From contig JACGCM010001747.1 of the NCBI GenBank assembly GCA_014058105.1, positions 2,542,001-2,606,000 of the forward strand: 64,000 nt of DNA, written 5' to 3'. Made by a program: the position numbers and the translations under genes. Of the stretch, positions 11,491-23,049 are shown one piece after another (the stretch's first letter is position 1; each line of letters opens with the position of its first letter). Source of the DNA: Kingdonia uniflora (Eukaryota; Streptophyta; Magnoliopsida; Ranunculales; Circaeasteraceae). Below the pieces are notes generated by a model. That model searched no databases, had not been told where the DNA came from, and saw nothing but the letters and a program-made list of their open reading frames with translations.

Positions 11491-11964
11491 TAGTAGCACA
11501 TTTCCCATATTCGACAAGGGTAAGCCAACATAACATAGTCGAAGGCAGCTCAGCGTTTGAGAAGATGTCACGTCTACAACCACAAGTCCTCAACCTACTA
11601 AAAGTTACCATTGTACCTGGTCAAGAAAGAACCATTAGAGATCCAAAAAGTTCACCCTCTACCCCAAAAATAGGAGACTATTTTTCCTTTTTGTAAACTG
11701 CATGTATCTACTATAAATACAGCAGAGAATAGATAATTCAGATCCACAACTTTACTACTCATTCATCCATATTTTACTGTTACTCCACAAAATTGTAATA
11801 ACTAGCAACTTATTGGATTTTATATCAAAATCCTCCTCGAGGTCATGGTTTTTTTAGCTTTTACTGAGTTTCTGCATAAAATCTTATTTATTTTGTCTTA
11901 TTATAGTATCATCCTTACAAAAAGTATTGGCAAAGATTATACTTCTGGAAAATATGCCATTACA
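11491..11964 (+). repeat. 3' LTR of T2
   Basis: 474 bp, starting TGTAGTAGCACATTTCC after the purine tract AGAATGGGACGAT and ending ATGCCATTACA. The sense TATA box CTATAAATACAGC lies near 11,711. The downstream flank GGTTT (11,965-11,969) is the expected right target duplication and lies inside MULE transposase coding sequence. Confidence 0.75.
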
Positions 11965-14168
11965 GGTTTGTCTATTTGTGATTGCCTTGGATGGAAACAA
12001 TGACCTATTTCATATTGCAGTTTACTTATATAGATCAGAATGTATAAATACTTGGACCAACTTCCTTGAGGCTCTTCAACCCTATCTCATTCTTGATAAT
12101 CAAAAGCTAATATTTATATCAGATAGACAGAAGGGACTCATTGATGCTGTGACTACCCTTTTTCCTCATCCAAATCACAGATTCTGCTTTTGACATATGC
12201 ACAAGAATATGAAAAAGTTTTACAGGGAAACCCAAATAGAGTGGTTAGTGTGGAGTGCAGCAAAGGCATTTAAGCAATCTGAAAAGAACAAGCACATGAA
12301 CCAACTTAAACTGGAAAACCCAGCTGCTCATGGCTGGCTGCATAAGGAGCCATTTGAGCACTGGGCTAGGTCCCACTTTGATTTTACTGCCAAGTATGAA
12401 CACATCACAAACAACTTCAGTGAGTCTTTTAATATGTGGATTTTGAAGATTAGGGACAGGCCAATCCACAAGTTACTAGAAAAACTGAATATAATATTGA
12501 TGAAACTCATACATGACTGAAGGCTCAAGGCAAAAAAGAGTAGGAAGCAGGTAAGTTAAATATGACCTTTTCTTATTATTTGAGATTTCTTCTTCTTTTC
12601 ATGAACTACTATGTAACTATATGTATATCTTTTTTGTAGGTTTGGCGTTGGTCCCTAGAGCACAAACCCACATTGATAAGATGATCAAATGCTATGGTCA
12701 ATGTCAAGTGTAAGGAATCATATCAGGATCATTTCTTGCAATTGTGATAAATGGCCAAAGATAGTGAGTGAACACCAACACACATGAATGCGACTGCCAT
12801 GAATGATAACTTTATGGACTACCATGTGTGCATGCTTTTAGTGCTATACTCCCTTATGGGTGGCCATGGGTTAAGTAAGTAAAGTATTTTTTGGTTAATA
12901 ATATAAATATTTACAAAGTTGTATCTCTAATTTTTTAAAGCTAACTTTTTTATGGATGGCTAACAACTATGTTTCTTATTTTTACAAAGTTGCTTCATAG
13001 GTCCAAATATATAAAAATGCCATATATCCTATAGTTGATGGATCAAAATGGGAGAAGGTTTGTATTTGAATGCAAGTGTATTTGAGCTGATATTTGATAT
13101 GCATGCTTATTTTTGTATTATATGTAGCCTACAAACCAAGAAAACCATTTTCTACCTCCCCCATTGGTGAGAGGAGCTGGGAGACCTAGAAAATAAAGAA
13201 TCCCTGATCTAGATGAAGAAAAGAGGCAGAAGAGATGTGGAAAATATGATGGCTATGGTCACAACAAGAAAAGTTGTAAAGGTACACCAGCAACACCAAG
13301 GCCAAAAGTGGCAAGAGCACCTAAGAGGGTAGATACAAATGTTAGCATATCAAAACATATGAGCAGTATTGGCTTACCACCTGCAACACCAAATATGAGA
13401 GGGAGGGGAAGTGGTGGTATAGGTAGTGGGGGTGGGAGATCTTTTAGGGGTGCAAGGCAAACTCAAGATATTGAAGTCCTAAGGTCAACTCAAGCATGTC
13501 AAGCCCCAAGGAAAACTAGGACATCAACACAACAAGTTCATGCCTCAAGGCAAACACAATCAAGGTAAATTCAAAGCCAGGCTCAAGCTACTCAAGGCCT
13601 AAGGCAAAGTCAATCAAGGCAAACTCAAAGGCAGACTGAAGCTATTGATGCCCCAAGGCAAACTAGAGCAAGTCAAGCCCAATGGCAGTCTCAAGCTATT
13701 GGTGCCCCAAGGCAAGCTAGAGCAAGTCAAGCCCAATGGCAGTCTTAAGCTACTGCAGCCCCAAGGCAAACCAGGGCAAGTCAAGCCCAAAACCAGTCTC
13801 AAGCTACTGAAGCCCCAAGGCAAACTAGAGCAAATCAAGCCCAAAGGCAGTTTCAAGCTACTCAAGCCCCAATAAAAAGTCAAGCAAGTCAACCCCAAAG
13901 GCAGTCTCAAGCTACTCAAGCCCCAAGGAAGAATCAAGCAAGTCAAGCCCAAAGGCAGTCTCAATCTACTCAAGCCCCAATGCAAAATCGAGCAAGTCAA
14001 GCCCAAAGGCAGTCTCAAGCTACTTAAACTCAAAGACAAACTAGGGCATCAATATGGCAAGCTCAAGCCCCAAGGAAAAATAGGGCATCAACACCGCAAG
14101 CTCAAGCCTCAAGCTCTAACCCTTACAAGAAAGGCTATCAATCTCCTGATAAGAATTATAAAGTGTGA
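11965..14168 (+). pseudogene. MULE (MuDR-type) transposase, 5'-truncated
   Basis: Recognisable from VIALDGNNDLFHIAVY onward. ISDRQKGLIDAV carries a conserved acidic residue of the catalytic core; the FCF-stop-HMHKN stretch is the C-x2-R-H signature with Arg turned to TGA; NNFSESFNMWILKIRDRP ends the core. An intron at 12,551-12,639 (GTAAGT...TTTGTAG) follows. A SWIM zinc finger (CDCHE, stops, LYGLPCVHAF, about 12,786-12,850) and a CCHC knuckle with one Cys changed to Tyr (CGKYDGYGHNKKSC) come next, then a Gln/Ser-rich repeated tail. The 5' end was cut by T2. Several stops fit C-to-T or G-to-A changes. Confidence 0.85.
13570..14100 (+). repeat. 54-bp coding minisatellite in the MULE transposase tail
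   Basis: About nine degenerate units of 54 bp (18 codons) encode variants of QATQAPRQTRASQAQRQS. The unit length keeps frame. Variation between units (ATGAAGCC, GGTGCC, TGCAGCC in one slot) shows independent drift after expansion. The long minus-strand Leu/Ser ORF over it is an artefact of the repeat. Confidence 0.85.
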
Positions 14169-14890
14169 CATTGTGACTTAATTTAGAAGCATTTAACTGC
14201 ATGTTAAAAAATACATTTATTTGGCTATGTAGACTGAAAATGTTTATTGTTTGTTAGACTGAAAATGTTGACAGATACTCTATTAACTGAATGTTTCTTC
14301 ATGAATGCTAACAGGTACTCTATGTACTCTATTTGCAAAAAAAATCATGAATGTTTCTCTATTTTGTAACTTAACAGATACTCACTCTATTATATGCATG
14401 TACTTGTTTATTGGTGTTTGTCTATTAGGTACTCACATAGTCATACTGGTCTGAAATGTGTAGAAGGTACTCACAGTGGTCTGAAATGTGCAGAAGGTAT
14501 TCACACAGTCAAATTGGTCTAAAATGTGAAGAATGTCACAGTGGTCTGAAATGTGCAGGTGTCCAGGTACTCAGTGATCTGAAATGTGTAGGTATTCATT
14601 TTTGGCCTAAAATTACCACAATACAAAAAAGGGGAAAGAGAAAAAATGGCAGTTCCACAATACAAACAAAGGCAGTTCTACATTACAAAAAATGACAGTT
14701 CCACAATATAAAAAAATGCAATTCCACAATACAAAAAGATATCTAGATAGGAAATTGCATTTTCATTGATTCATAAAACAATTGCCACCACCATAATACA
14801 AAAACTGAAAGAGAACCTAAATAAAAACAAAAATACTTTCTGGGATCTCAAACAAAAAACAAAAACATCTCTACATCCCAAAAAGAGAAC
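14169..14890. other. Region between convergent MULE genes, short direct repeats
   Basis: It holds five or six copies of GGTCTGAAATGTG or close variants (14,440-14,600), spaced irregularly at 25-50 bp. These are followed by repeats of CAGTTCCACAATACAAA (14,640-14,740). It lies between the transposase stop and the end of the minus-strand gene, so it is the joint 3' flank of both. No coding sequence is seen. Confidence 0.6.
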
Positions 14891-15310
14891 CTAGAAAACA
14901 AAGCAATACCCACAAACACAAACAAAACCTTCATCTTTATCATATGTTCCCTTTTCTTCAATCACTTCTTCTTCTTCTTCCTCGTCTGTCTCTTCTTCTT
15001 CCTTATCTATCCTTTCTTCGTCTTCCTCATCTATCTCTTCTTCTTCCTCGTCTGTTTCATCTTCCTCTTCTTCTTTTGTCCACCCATACTCACTCTTCTC
15101 CTCCTCCTCCGTCCAGCTTGCCTCACTTTTAGAGGATGAATCATAGCATATAACAAATCCAATGTACTCTTCTTCAGAAGAAGAGTCACTCTCAGTTATA
15201 GAGAAAATAGGCATTTTTTTGAGCTTTTGAAGAAAAGAAAGAGAAGAAAAGAAATACTTGTATTTTAAAGAAGGTATGGGGAAAGGCTTGGTTTTATAAA
15301 GAAAAGGCAT
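14891..15310 (-). CDS. Glu-rich acidic ORF in MULE, 139 aa
   Basis: Uninterrupted reading frame. An N-terminal hydrophobic/basic segment precedes MPIFSITESDSSSEEEYIG, then long runs of Glu/Asp with Thr and Ile, ending in a Cys/Val-rich segment. A second Met (MPIFSIT, near 15,212) may be the better start because the preceding residues look non-coding. Low-complexity acidic tails occur in plant MULE-associated ORFs, but coding status is uncertain. It lies on the same strand as the zinc-finger remnant at 15,400-15,832. Confidence 0.35.
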   Translation of the reverse strand: MPFLYKTKPFPIPSLKYKYFFSSLSFLQKLKKMPIFSITESDSSSEEEYIGFVICYDSSSKSEASWTEEEEKSEYGWTKEEEEDETDEEEEEIDEEDEERIDKEEEETDEEEEEEVIEEKGTYDKDEGFVCVCGYCFVF

Positions 15311-15399
15311 TTAAGGGGTTTTATAAAATTCTGGTTTACCAATATTGGTAGTTGGGGAGATAATGGTTTAGGGGGAAGGTTTGAGGTTATGTTAAGTAT

Positions 15400-15832
15400 G
15401 TGTAGAGTGTGCATACATGATCACTAACTTGTATAAAAATAATTGTATAAGAAGAATTACACATATCCCAAACTTGTATCACAAGAAACTCCCAATCTCA
15501 TCCTATTAAGGATTTGCCTTTAAACTCTTTGCAAAATTCATCCAATCCCATAGTTACACTCACATTGACATTCAAATTAGTCGTAGTCTTAAATTTTGCA
15601 TTCTTCTTTTCTTCTTCATGCATATAGTCCTTTAGCTACATAAAGTGGTTACATTCAATATTTTTACAAACTAAATTTTTTTTACCCTTGTTTCTCTGAA
15701 CAATATAATTATACAATTTCATGAATCTACAACAACCTTTAGGTTCAACTACAGTCCTCCAAGGAGATTCTCTCTAACAGTGCCTAGTTTCCTCACAACC
15801 AAAGCACCCACCTTTGGAAGAGGAACTACTCA
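15400..15832 (-). pseudogene. GRF-type zinc finger-like ORF, convergent with the transposase
   Basis: From a Met at about 15,830: MSSSSSKGGCFGCEETRHC, a stop, then RESPWRTVVEPKGCCRFM and CKNIECNHFM, a second stop, then DYMHEEEKKN. Cys spacing and the W-x(6)-P-x(3)-RF pattern resemble plant GRF zinc fingers (usually C-x-C...NPGRRF...C...C-x-F), often found in short Ser-rich proteins near MULEs. Two stops make it a pseudogene. Orientation opposite to the transposase recalls the mudrA/mudrB layout. Confidence 0.45.
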
Positions 15833-15909
15833 TACTTTGTGAATTTAAAGATTACCCAATGGCCTTACTCAACCATTAGAAAGCACCACAGGTAGGGAAT
15901 TGGCATTAC

Positions 15910-16664
15910 TTTCTACCAGGGTTCTCTATTGATTTAGAAATATATAATTATATTGTTCCACTGCAATTTGGCTTCTTGCACATACTATATAACCATGAAC
16001 AATCCCCAATACCATGAAAAGCTTGATCACAGATAGGACACAAATCATCCTACAACAAAAATCATAAATCATCAATAAATTAGTATTTAGTCCCAATTTA
16101 TGTCCCTGCAATTTGTCTTTAGTCCCTACTTCTTACCTTTAAGCTTCAATGGTGATTTCTTAAAATTTACTTAAAATACCTAATTAATTAGAGAGACAGA
16201 GAGATATAAAGTGATTTTACCCTCATATCATCACCACCACCACTACCTCCACCTTTACTTCTACCTCCCATAGATACAGAGACAAACCAACATCAAAACT
16301 TATAAATGAGAGAGAGAGAGAGAAAGAAAGAAAGAAAGAGAGCTTTAATGGAGGTATTTGGGAAGGAGATGACCAACACCTAGAAAAATTAAAGGGATTT
16401 GGGAAGGAGATGACCGTTGGGGTATTTGGGGAAGGAGATGACCGTTGGGGATTGTTTTGGTGAAGAGATAACCTGAAGACAACTTGTTTACCTGTTAGAA
16501 GAAATCACGTGCAACTCGTATGAGGGTAGTTTAGTCAGTTCATGTCAAAATTAGAGTTTAACGAAGGTTGACCTGTGGTGAGAGGCAATTTGGGGACCAA
16601 AACTACATATTTAAATAACTTGGGGACTAAAGGCAAATATTCAGTCAGTAGGTGGGACTGTAGT
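15910..16664. other. MULE right subterminal region
   Basis: No intact gene. Contains an AG-rich microsatellite (about 16,308-16,342), three copies of GGGAAGGAGATGACC (16,361-16,442) and the inverted AGTCCC/GGGACT motifs noted for the element. The right boundary is placed where sequence changes to antisense-cassette-like coding, near 16,670. Confidence 0.45.
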
Positions 16665-16679
16665 CAAAAAATTTCTTAT

Positions 16680-19600
16680 CCAAATGTGCGTGATGGGCCT
16701 TTACTCCCTCCAAGTCTGACACAACATCACTCAATGCCAACAACTCCACCTCATGTACATAATTTCCCTCGGCATTAACGTTCTTCAGCATTTCATCCTT
16801 TCTCTTGATAACTTCATTAAACTCTTTCCCTTTGATAAGAAAAGTTTCTAACCTATGACCACTCTCTCTAGATCGCTCATTAGCTTTTCTTATGGTAGCT
16901 CAAACAACAACTAAATCTGCCTTCAACTCTTTAATTCAAGCCTGGGTACTAACCACATCACCCTTCGGAGTTGCCACCTCAACGTCACTCTTTCTCTTCT
17001 TCGATCTCTCTATAACCTCCGCCTTCTTGCCAAGTAAACTTACCATGTCAACCTTCAACTTTGCTACTTGTTTATTAAGTTTATCACATTGATACTAAGT
17101 GCTCCGAAGACTAACATCTTTTACTTGTACGGCCTCACTCAGCTTCTCCACTTCACTTTTGGTACCTGCCAAATCAACTCAGGCTTTTGCCAGTTCCATA
17201 TCCTTTTTATCCAATTGACCCCTCAAACTGACAAGATTGTCCTTCAGCTCTTTTGCTTCAACATCTAGCACTCTGATGCGATATTGCGCGACATCCGCAT
17301 CCTTACCTTTCACCCCCAATAATTCTACCATACTCTTTAACTTCGCTGCTTTATTCTAAACACTAACTAGCTCCCCCTACAATTTTTCCGTTTCCGTATC
17401 CTTACTTTTGATATGCTGGGTTAGATCATTTATAGTCTTCTCTGTTTTAACAAGCCTGATCTCAACTTTGCATACTGATCCGCGCTATCTTCATTTGCCT
17501 GTTTAATCCTATCAAATTCGAGCTTAAACTCATGATTACATTGAAGAACATATTCTTCACTCAATCATACAGTTTCTAACTCAGCCTACACAAATAGTTC
17601 GACTTAATAGTACATCACAGAAACGTTCAATATACTACAATTTACTACATTACTCACATATCTAATAGACATTTATATATATCGCAAGCCAACAAACGAG
17701 ATGATGCTTAACCCTCAAGGTACAAAATTTTCTCACCCTGGAGGCAATACTATCTACATCTCAAAATCAGATGAAACCACTAATTCTCTCATATTTCAAG
17801 GTACACATTTTTTACGCTCTCATTCTTCTCTCATATTCCAAAGAAATTTGATTATATACTTCTTGGGCTATGCCCATTTTCTTTATATGACACAAAAACT
17901 CACAAAGATTACAATCTAAAATGATTTCTATATGTCTCTTATAGTACTTTTCTCTATTCTCTTATGTCAACCTTGAGAAGTTACATCAAGAGCAAGTCTT
18001 AAATTTTAAGCTATTTTCTAACCTGAAGCTCCGTGTGCGAAGTCAACAGAGTTGCTGAAGAATTTTGCTCCTTAGTGAGCTCTTTCTCTGAATCCTAAAT
18101 TATGAGGTGCAAACCTTTAAGTTCCTACAAATCAATATTTACAACATATCTTAGACTACTCCATAATATTCTATACAATAAAAGTATTTGATTCACAAAA
18201 ACAAAGCTTCACTATTTACTCTACCTTCTTATCCTCGCCTCTGTTATCTAAATTAGTCCTGGTAGAAACTGTATCCAACCCTTTCACAGTGACTTGAGGA
18301 AGGCTACCTTCAACATCAAGCTCATCTTCAGCTTTGGGCTCATCCACTTTCACAAATCGCCCCTCCATTATAGTCCCAATGTCGGCCAAGGAATATCCAA
18401 CCTCAAGGGGATTTTGACCGAGGTTATCGCGAGAAACTAAAACTTCTATACATTCTTTTTTGCCTCTTCTGCGAGTTCGAGCATAGTTACCTTGAATGAA
18501 TCCTTCAGGTCTTTTATCGCAGAGCTCGAACGTGCCCACTCCAGTACTAAATCTTCCTCGAGCAGAACAATTCTCTTCTCGGGCAAATTCCTTTCAGTGC
18601 ACGGGAAACCTACAACAAAAAGAAGAATTCAGTTTGAAGATTTCACATGAATAGATCAAATCGTAGTGTTACATTTACTTAACACAACTTCAGTTTAGCA
18701 GCCATGTCGAAACCCTCAGAGTCTTTTCGAGCTACCATCCTCGATTTCTTCTCCATAACCAACAACTTGTCATCCACAATTGGACTGGTCCCAACTTCCT
18801 TAACCTCGCCCACAGCAGCAGGAGCGTCCACCTTTCTTTTTTTGAACTCGTCACGGCCTCCCCACTCTCAATGGCCACAAAGTTTGAACCATCTGCTTTC
18901 ACATTCTTCCTCTTCAGATGCCTTTAAATTAATTTACTAGATGTAGCCCCTACAAGCTTCAGCTTCAGGGACATCGGTGCAACCGTTACTATTATCAGAC
19001 GTGCTCCGACATCTGATGCTGACTTTCCTCCATCTCCTGAGGTCATATCAGTTCCAGTCATTTTTCTTTTAGTTTGAGACATTTAAATTTGTTCTGACCT
19101 GCTATTTGCCCTTTTGAACTTACTTATCTCGAGCTCGCCCAATACAACCTCAAACTCTGATCCTTCTCGAGCTACCGTATCAATTAGAGATTCCTTTTTT
19201 GCTATTTGAGAACGAGGATTTGCACATAAAACAGAATATTGTTACATACACACAAGACGATAACACAAAGACAATAGTTCGATATCGCAAACAATTACTT
19301 ACTTTTCTTAAAAAAAAATATTTAAGATCCATGGGTTCCTCATCTACTCGTTGTAGACAATCGCCTTTCACCCATATCATATTATCATTCCACACTTGTC
19401 CTGCCGAATTTAGGTCAAAGAATTGAGGTCGTGACAAACTGGAAGAGAAGTACGCACCCCCAATCGTTGCATGGTATTTCACAGCATAATACTACAAAAC
19501 ATTTAAGTTATTCTTATCTCAACCCCCTCAAAAGCCTACATCATGTTCAAATTATCACAAACATTTTTTACCACCTACATAGTCTCATTCAGTTGGGTCG

Positions 19601-19772
19601 GGCATGCCTCAATAGCATTCATAATAGCTTTCACAAAATTCCTTAAAGGCATCATTAACCCATAATCTAACTGGGCAAGGTAGTACATAAATCCCTCATC
19701 CAAATCACTTTTTACATCCCCATTGAAGTACTCAAGGGAGATAGATTCATCCACTTCCCTCTCACGTCTCAT
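16680..19772 (-). pseudogene. Antisense cassette main gene of T3, C-terminal part
   Basis: Read leftwards from 19,772: EYFNGDVKSDLDEGF...QLDYGLMMPLRNFVKAIMNAIEACPTQ, then FFDLNSAGQVWNDNMIWVKG, DLKYFFLRK, an intron (19,202-19,302), then AKKESLIDTVAREGSEFE. A second intron near 18,610-18,675 follows; next is the segment at 18,216-18,539 (GYSLADIGTIMEGRFVKVDEP), matching T4 FGLSVDDVALAWNGRYAKIELP, and coiled-coil remnants to 16,700. The N-terminal part lies right of the inserted element (21,026 onward, METSNSSHLIDDVPIG). Function unknown; gypsy-type transposon-like domain. Confidence 0.6.
19202..19302 (-). other. Spliceosomal intron in T3 antisense gene
   Basis: Donor AAAA|GTAAGTAATT at 19,302 and acceptor CAAATAG|CAAAAAAGG at 19,203-19,202 (minus strand). 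The same position (after ...YF) holds the intron 33,137-33,221 in T4. Confidence 0.65.
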
Positions 19773-20014
19773 GTTTCAAATTAGGCAGTAAGAAAAAGTA
19801 CTGATCACCATTTTCAATAGTACACCCCCTAAACGACCTCCCATCATGTTCTATCACCTCACCTCATACACCACCTAAGCTATTTTTAACTTTACAAAAC
19901 TCCCTGAACACATCTGAATCTACAGGATAGGGTAAGAAGTCACTAGGGAAATCTGGAAACTCTAATTTATCCTTCTCCTCTACCTTTAACTCTACTGTAT
20001 CTGAGCTCTCAGTT

Positions 20015-21025
20015 ATTAGCTCTAGGGTTGTACAAAAAATCGGCCAACCCGTGAAACCGACCCGGACTGATCCGACCCGGACGATTTGGTCTGGTTTTGC
20101 TAACCAATCGGTCAGTTTCAGATCAAGATGTATAAACCCGGTGATAGCCGGTTCAGTTTTGATTACTAGGTTCGGTAATCGGGTTGGACCTGAACTGACT
20201 TTTATGCTTTTTATATAATATATTTAACCCTTAAACCTAACAGCCGACAACAACTACTCATCTCTTTTTCTCTATACCTCTCTTTCACCAACAATTAATC
20301 AATGAGCTTCTCTGCCCTAACAGAAGCAACAACCCCACCATGAAATTAGGGTTTGAGCAGTTGGGCAAATCCAATTTAATGGGAATCTTTGCCAACACAA
20401 TGCCAAACGGGAATAAAAGGAGAAAAGCACAATATCAACAGAGAGAGAGGGATGAATCAGGTAACGAGAAATTTGGGAAAAATACGACAACTGATTAGGC
20501 AAAAGAGGTTAACGAATGTAGCAGCGGTTCGGCTGAAAAAGAAAGGGTTTCGATTTGAGATTGCTTGTTACAAGAACAAGGTCCTCTCATGGCATTCTAG
20601 AGTGTAAGCTTTACCTCTCTCTCTATCTTCAATGGGTAGTTAGGCAAATCCAATCCAATCTAATTCAACTCACTTCGTTCTCTGATGTCATGGAGGAGCC
20701 ATTGCTCATGTGTGTCGCAACCATTATAATCGGATGGAAGCTCTCTCTTCATTGTTGCAGCACTGGTGATTCAAGATCAAATCAAAGCCCCAACCCTAGA
20801 AGCCCTAAAATTTGGGGCTTTCACTAAACCCAAAAACTTAATTTTTTTGCAACCCGATGTATAAACCCGACCCGACCCGACAATTCTGGTTCGGTTCCAG
20901 TCCGGGCCGCGAAGTATGTCTGTCCGGGTTCAAGTTTGAAAATTAAAGACCCAGTATTTTCGGGTCGGATCAAATCCAGGTCTAATCCCGGGCCGACCCA
21001 ACCCGTGTACAACCCTAATTAGCTC
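20015..21025. mobile_element. hAT-like non-autonomous transposon with 8-bp duplication
   Basis: The element spans 20,023-21,017 (995 bp). It starts TAGGGTTGTACAAA and ends GTGTACAACCCTA, inverted ends of about 11 bp. The flanks 20,015-20,022 and 21,018-21,025 are both ATTAGCTC. Next to each end are GC-rich stretches built from ACCCGACC/GGGTCGG-type words (20,040-20,190; 20,860-21,000). No transposase is seen. It breaks the T3 antisense gene in codons just after the Met region. Confidence 0.85.
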
Positions 21026-21680
21026 GCCCCCCCACAGATTCTACAATATCAACTCCTATTGGTACATCATCAATCAAATGACTAGAGTTTGAAGTCTCCA
21101 TTTCCAGAGTATGCTCGAAGTTGAGGCTTATTTCTAAAAAAACTTTCCCACACCTCTACCTATGTACAGGTCCAGGCATTCCAATCAAATTTCTTTATAA
21201 TTTCTTATATATATATATATATATCATACAACAACTTATATGCTTTTCCATACAAAACTTCAAATTACAGCGAGAAAGCCACTTTTTCACAAGTTTCCTA
21301 ATATAACAAACTTTTCAAAATTTAAATATGCACAAAAATAGTAATCTTCAAACCCCTACACATATGATTCTTATAAATAACAAAACAAAGAGAAATCAGT
21401 AAATTCAACCGTAACCCATTAACCTTCAATGCCTGAAAACAAATCAGGGATATCACACGCCTCTTTTTGCACAACAGAGATGTGCAACAAGAGTTTTTTC
21501 TCAATATCCACAATGGCATGACCTTTTTCCCTCTGGCAGGGATGACTACTCTTGTTTGCTCTCTCCCTAAAATCTCTGCAACTCAATTTTTTTTCTCCCC
21601 TCTCTCTCTCTCACTCTCTATCTCTCTCTAGATTTTTGTCTCCGTATTTAAAAAAAAATGCTTGGATGAAGAAGATGAGA

Positions 21681-21692
21681 GGTTATTTATAC
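21681..21692 (-). promoter_or_regulatory. TATA box of the T3 antisense main gene
   Basis: GTATAAATAACC (minus strand) precedes a CT-rich leader with CTCTCTCTCT runs. The coding start METSNSSHL is about 590 bases downstream near 21,100. T4 has a weaker TATAAAAA at 34,644-34,651 in the corresponding place. Confidence 0.45.
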
Positions 21693-22134
21693 TTTCTCTC
21701 TCTAACTGTTGGCAGTTATTGGGGCTCACACAAGCCGCCCTCAGTTTTATAATCGAGGTATCATTTCTACTATTCTTGTCAAACGATTCGTACTTTTTAG
21801 GTAAAAATGCCTTTTCATAATTACCCCAAGTCCTATATTTAAATATATTTATTCTCTCCTACCTAAATCCCTCTCATACCTTCCCATACTCATGCTGATA
21901 CACTCCTCTTACACGTAATCGATCTATATCTCCAACAGAATACTCATAATCATGATTCCTATACTCCTACTCCTCTTACTTATACAACTTCTAACGTCAT
22001 TTCCAATGATACACAAATTTGAAATTCAAATTTATTTTCAACAACTTCCACATAAAAACAAGGAGAAAATTTAAACAAATGAATTTTTGCTCTATTTCAC
22101 TTACATTTATTCGAACTAATGGTAGTTCACACTC

Positions 22135-22529
22135 TTAAACATAGTCATAAATAAAACAACCAAGGTGCCCTGGAGTACCGTATCTGATAAGTACATCCCC
22201 AACAATCATCTCATCTTCCACTTCTATTTCATCAAGTACAATTTCTTTCACCATAGTTTTTCGGGCTTCAGGCTCAACGATCAATTCACGGAATACCTCA
22301 TACCAAAAGTGAAGACCAACCTCGTTCTCCCTCGCCCTCGAAGTCAAATCGTCAAACTGTATTACAAATTCAGGTAAATTGGCATCATAGTCTAGTCACC
22401 CAAATATCCTCTCACTTACTTCAACAACCTTAATCACTAAACTCCCCCCATACGCATGCTGAGCTTTCTGAGTATGAGTCCTCACCATATTTCCTCATTT
22501 ATAATTGCCCTTTCTAACCTTATTTATAG
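22135..22529 (-). pseudogene. Second small antisense ORF of T3 (MVRTHTQK family)
   Basis: TATA box GCTATAAATA at 22,521-22,530, then ATG at 22,486-22,488. MVRTHTQKAQHAYGG, KVVEVSERIFG, a stop, LDYDANLPEFVIQFDDL, FWYEVFRELIVEPEARK, and an end YGTPGHLGCFIYDYV follow. T4 carries the homologue at 35,116-35,475 (KVVKFCERYF, LSYDVVLP, GQPSHRGCF). About 117 codons. Function unknown. Confidence 0.55.
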
Positions 22530-23049
22530 CTACATATTAAGATCACATACAATCCTGCATATTAAGCATATCGCATGATAAGTATCAAATCCACCTTATC
22601 CATAAATTCCATACCCTCAAATCATGCTAACAATTTATTTGATTCCATCTTCTCAAAGTGAACTCCATGTATATTAAATATTCGACCTTATGTTCTTCGA
22701 ACTAATTTCAACATCTATTAAACATGTTTTACCTTCATCACACACACATTCCCACAGATCGAATTATATGTTTCACAATATTCCCCTATACTACACACTG
22801 CAAGCTTGTAACTAGAAACTCGATCAATAACTTCCTTTCAGCTCGATACAATTAACTGTTTTGTCCATTTAACGTATTTATCTCATATTATCCATCACAC
22901 ACAATTTGATATACAATAATTTCAATTTCCCAAGCTTATTTATAATTCAACATATCAACACATAATTACTGCAAAAAAAATTCATTAGCTCAAAAATTCA
23001 TTACAGAATACTTTAGAGAAAACACAATATTACAAAAACTTCCTAAAGA

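Larger units (their letters stand above)
5226..11964 (+). mobile_element. Tat-lineage retrotransposon T2, 3' part
   Basis: The order is integrase C-terminus, 63-bp tandem repeats, antisense gene cassette, polypurine tract and 3' LTR. Its left part lies beyond T1, outside the window. The 3' LTR abuts coding sequence of a MULE transposase, so T2 is inserted in that transposon. Its antisense genes match those of T1 gene for gene, so T1 and T2 belong to one subfamily. Confidence 0.8.
11965..16664 (+). mobile_element. Mutator-like element (MULE), right part
   Basis: It contains the C-terminal two thirds of a MuDR-type transposase on the plus strand and a convergent small-gene remnant on the minus strand. 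The left part was displaced by T2 and lies outside the window. The right edge is uncertain. Sequence at 16,590-16,640 (GGGGACCAAAACTAC, GGGGACTAAAGGCAAAT) is inverted relative to TTTAGTCCC motifs at 16,085-16,130, a terminal or subterminal inverted arrangement. Confidence 0.65.

Noticed and set aside
13614..14039. 141-aa Leu/Ser-rich minus-strand ORF
   Set aside because: It is the reverse frame of the 54-bp coding repeat of the MULE transposase; the repeat length keeps all frames open.
14944..15132. Leu/Pro/Ser-rich plus-strand ORF, possible membrane peptide
   Set aside because: Reverse frame of the Glu-rich acidic ORF.
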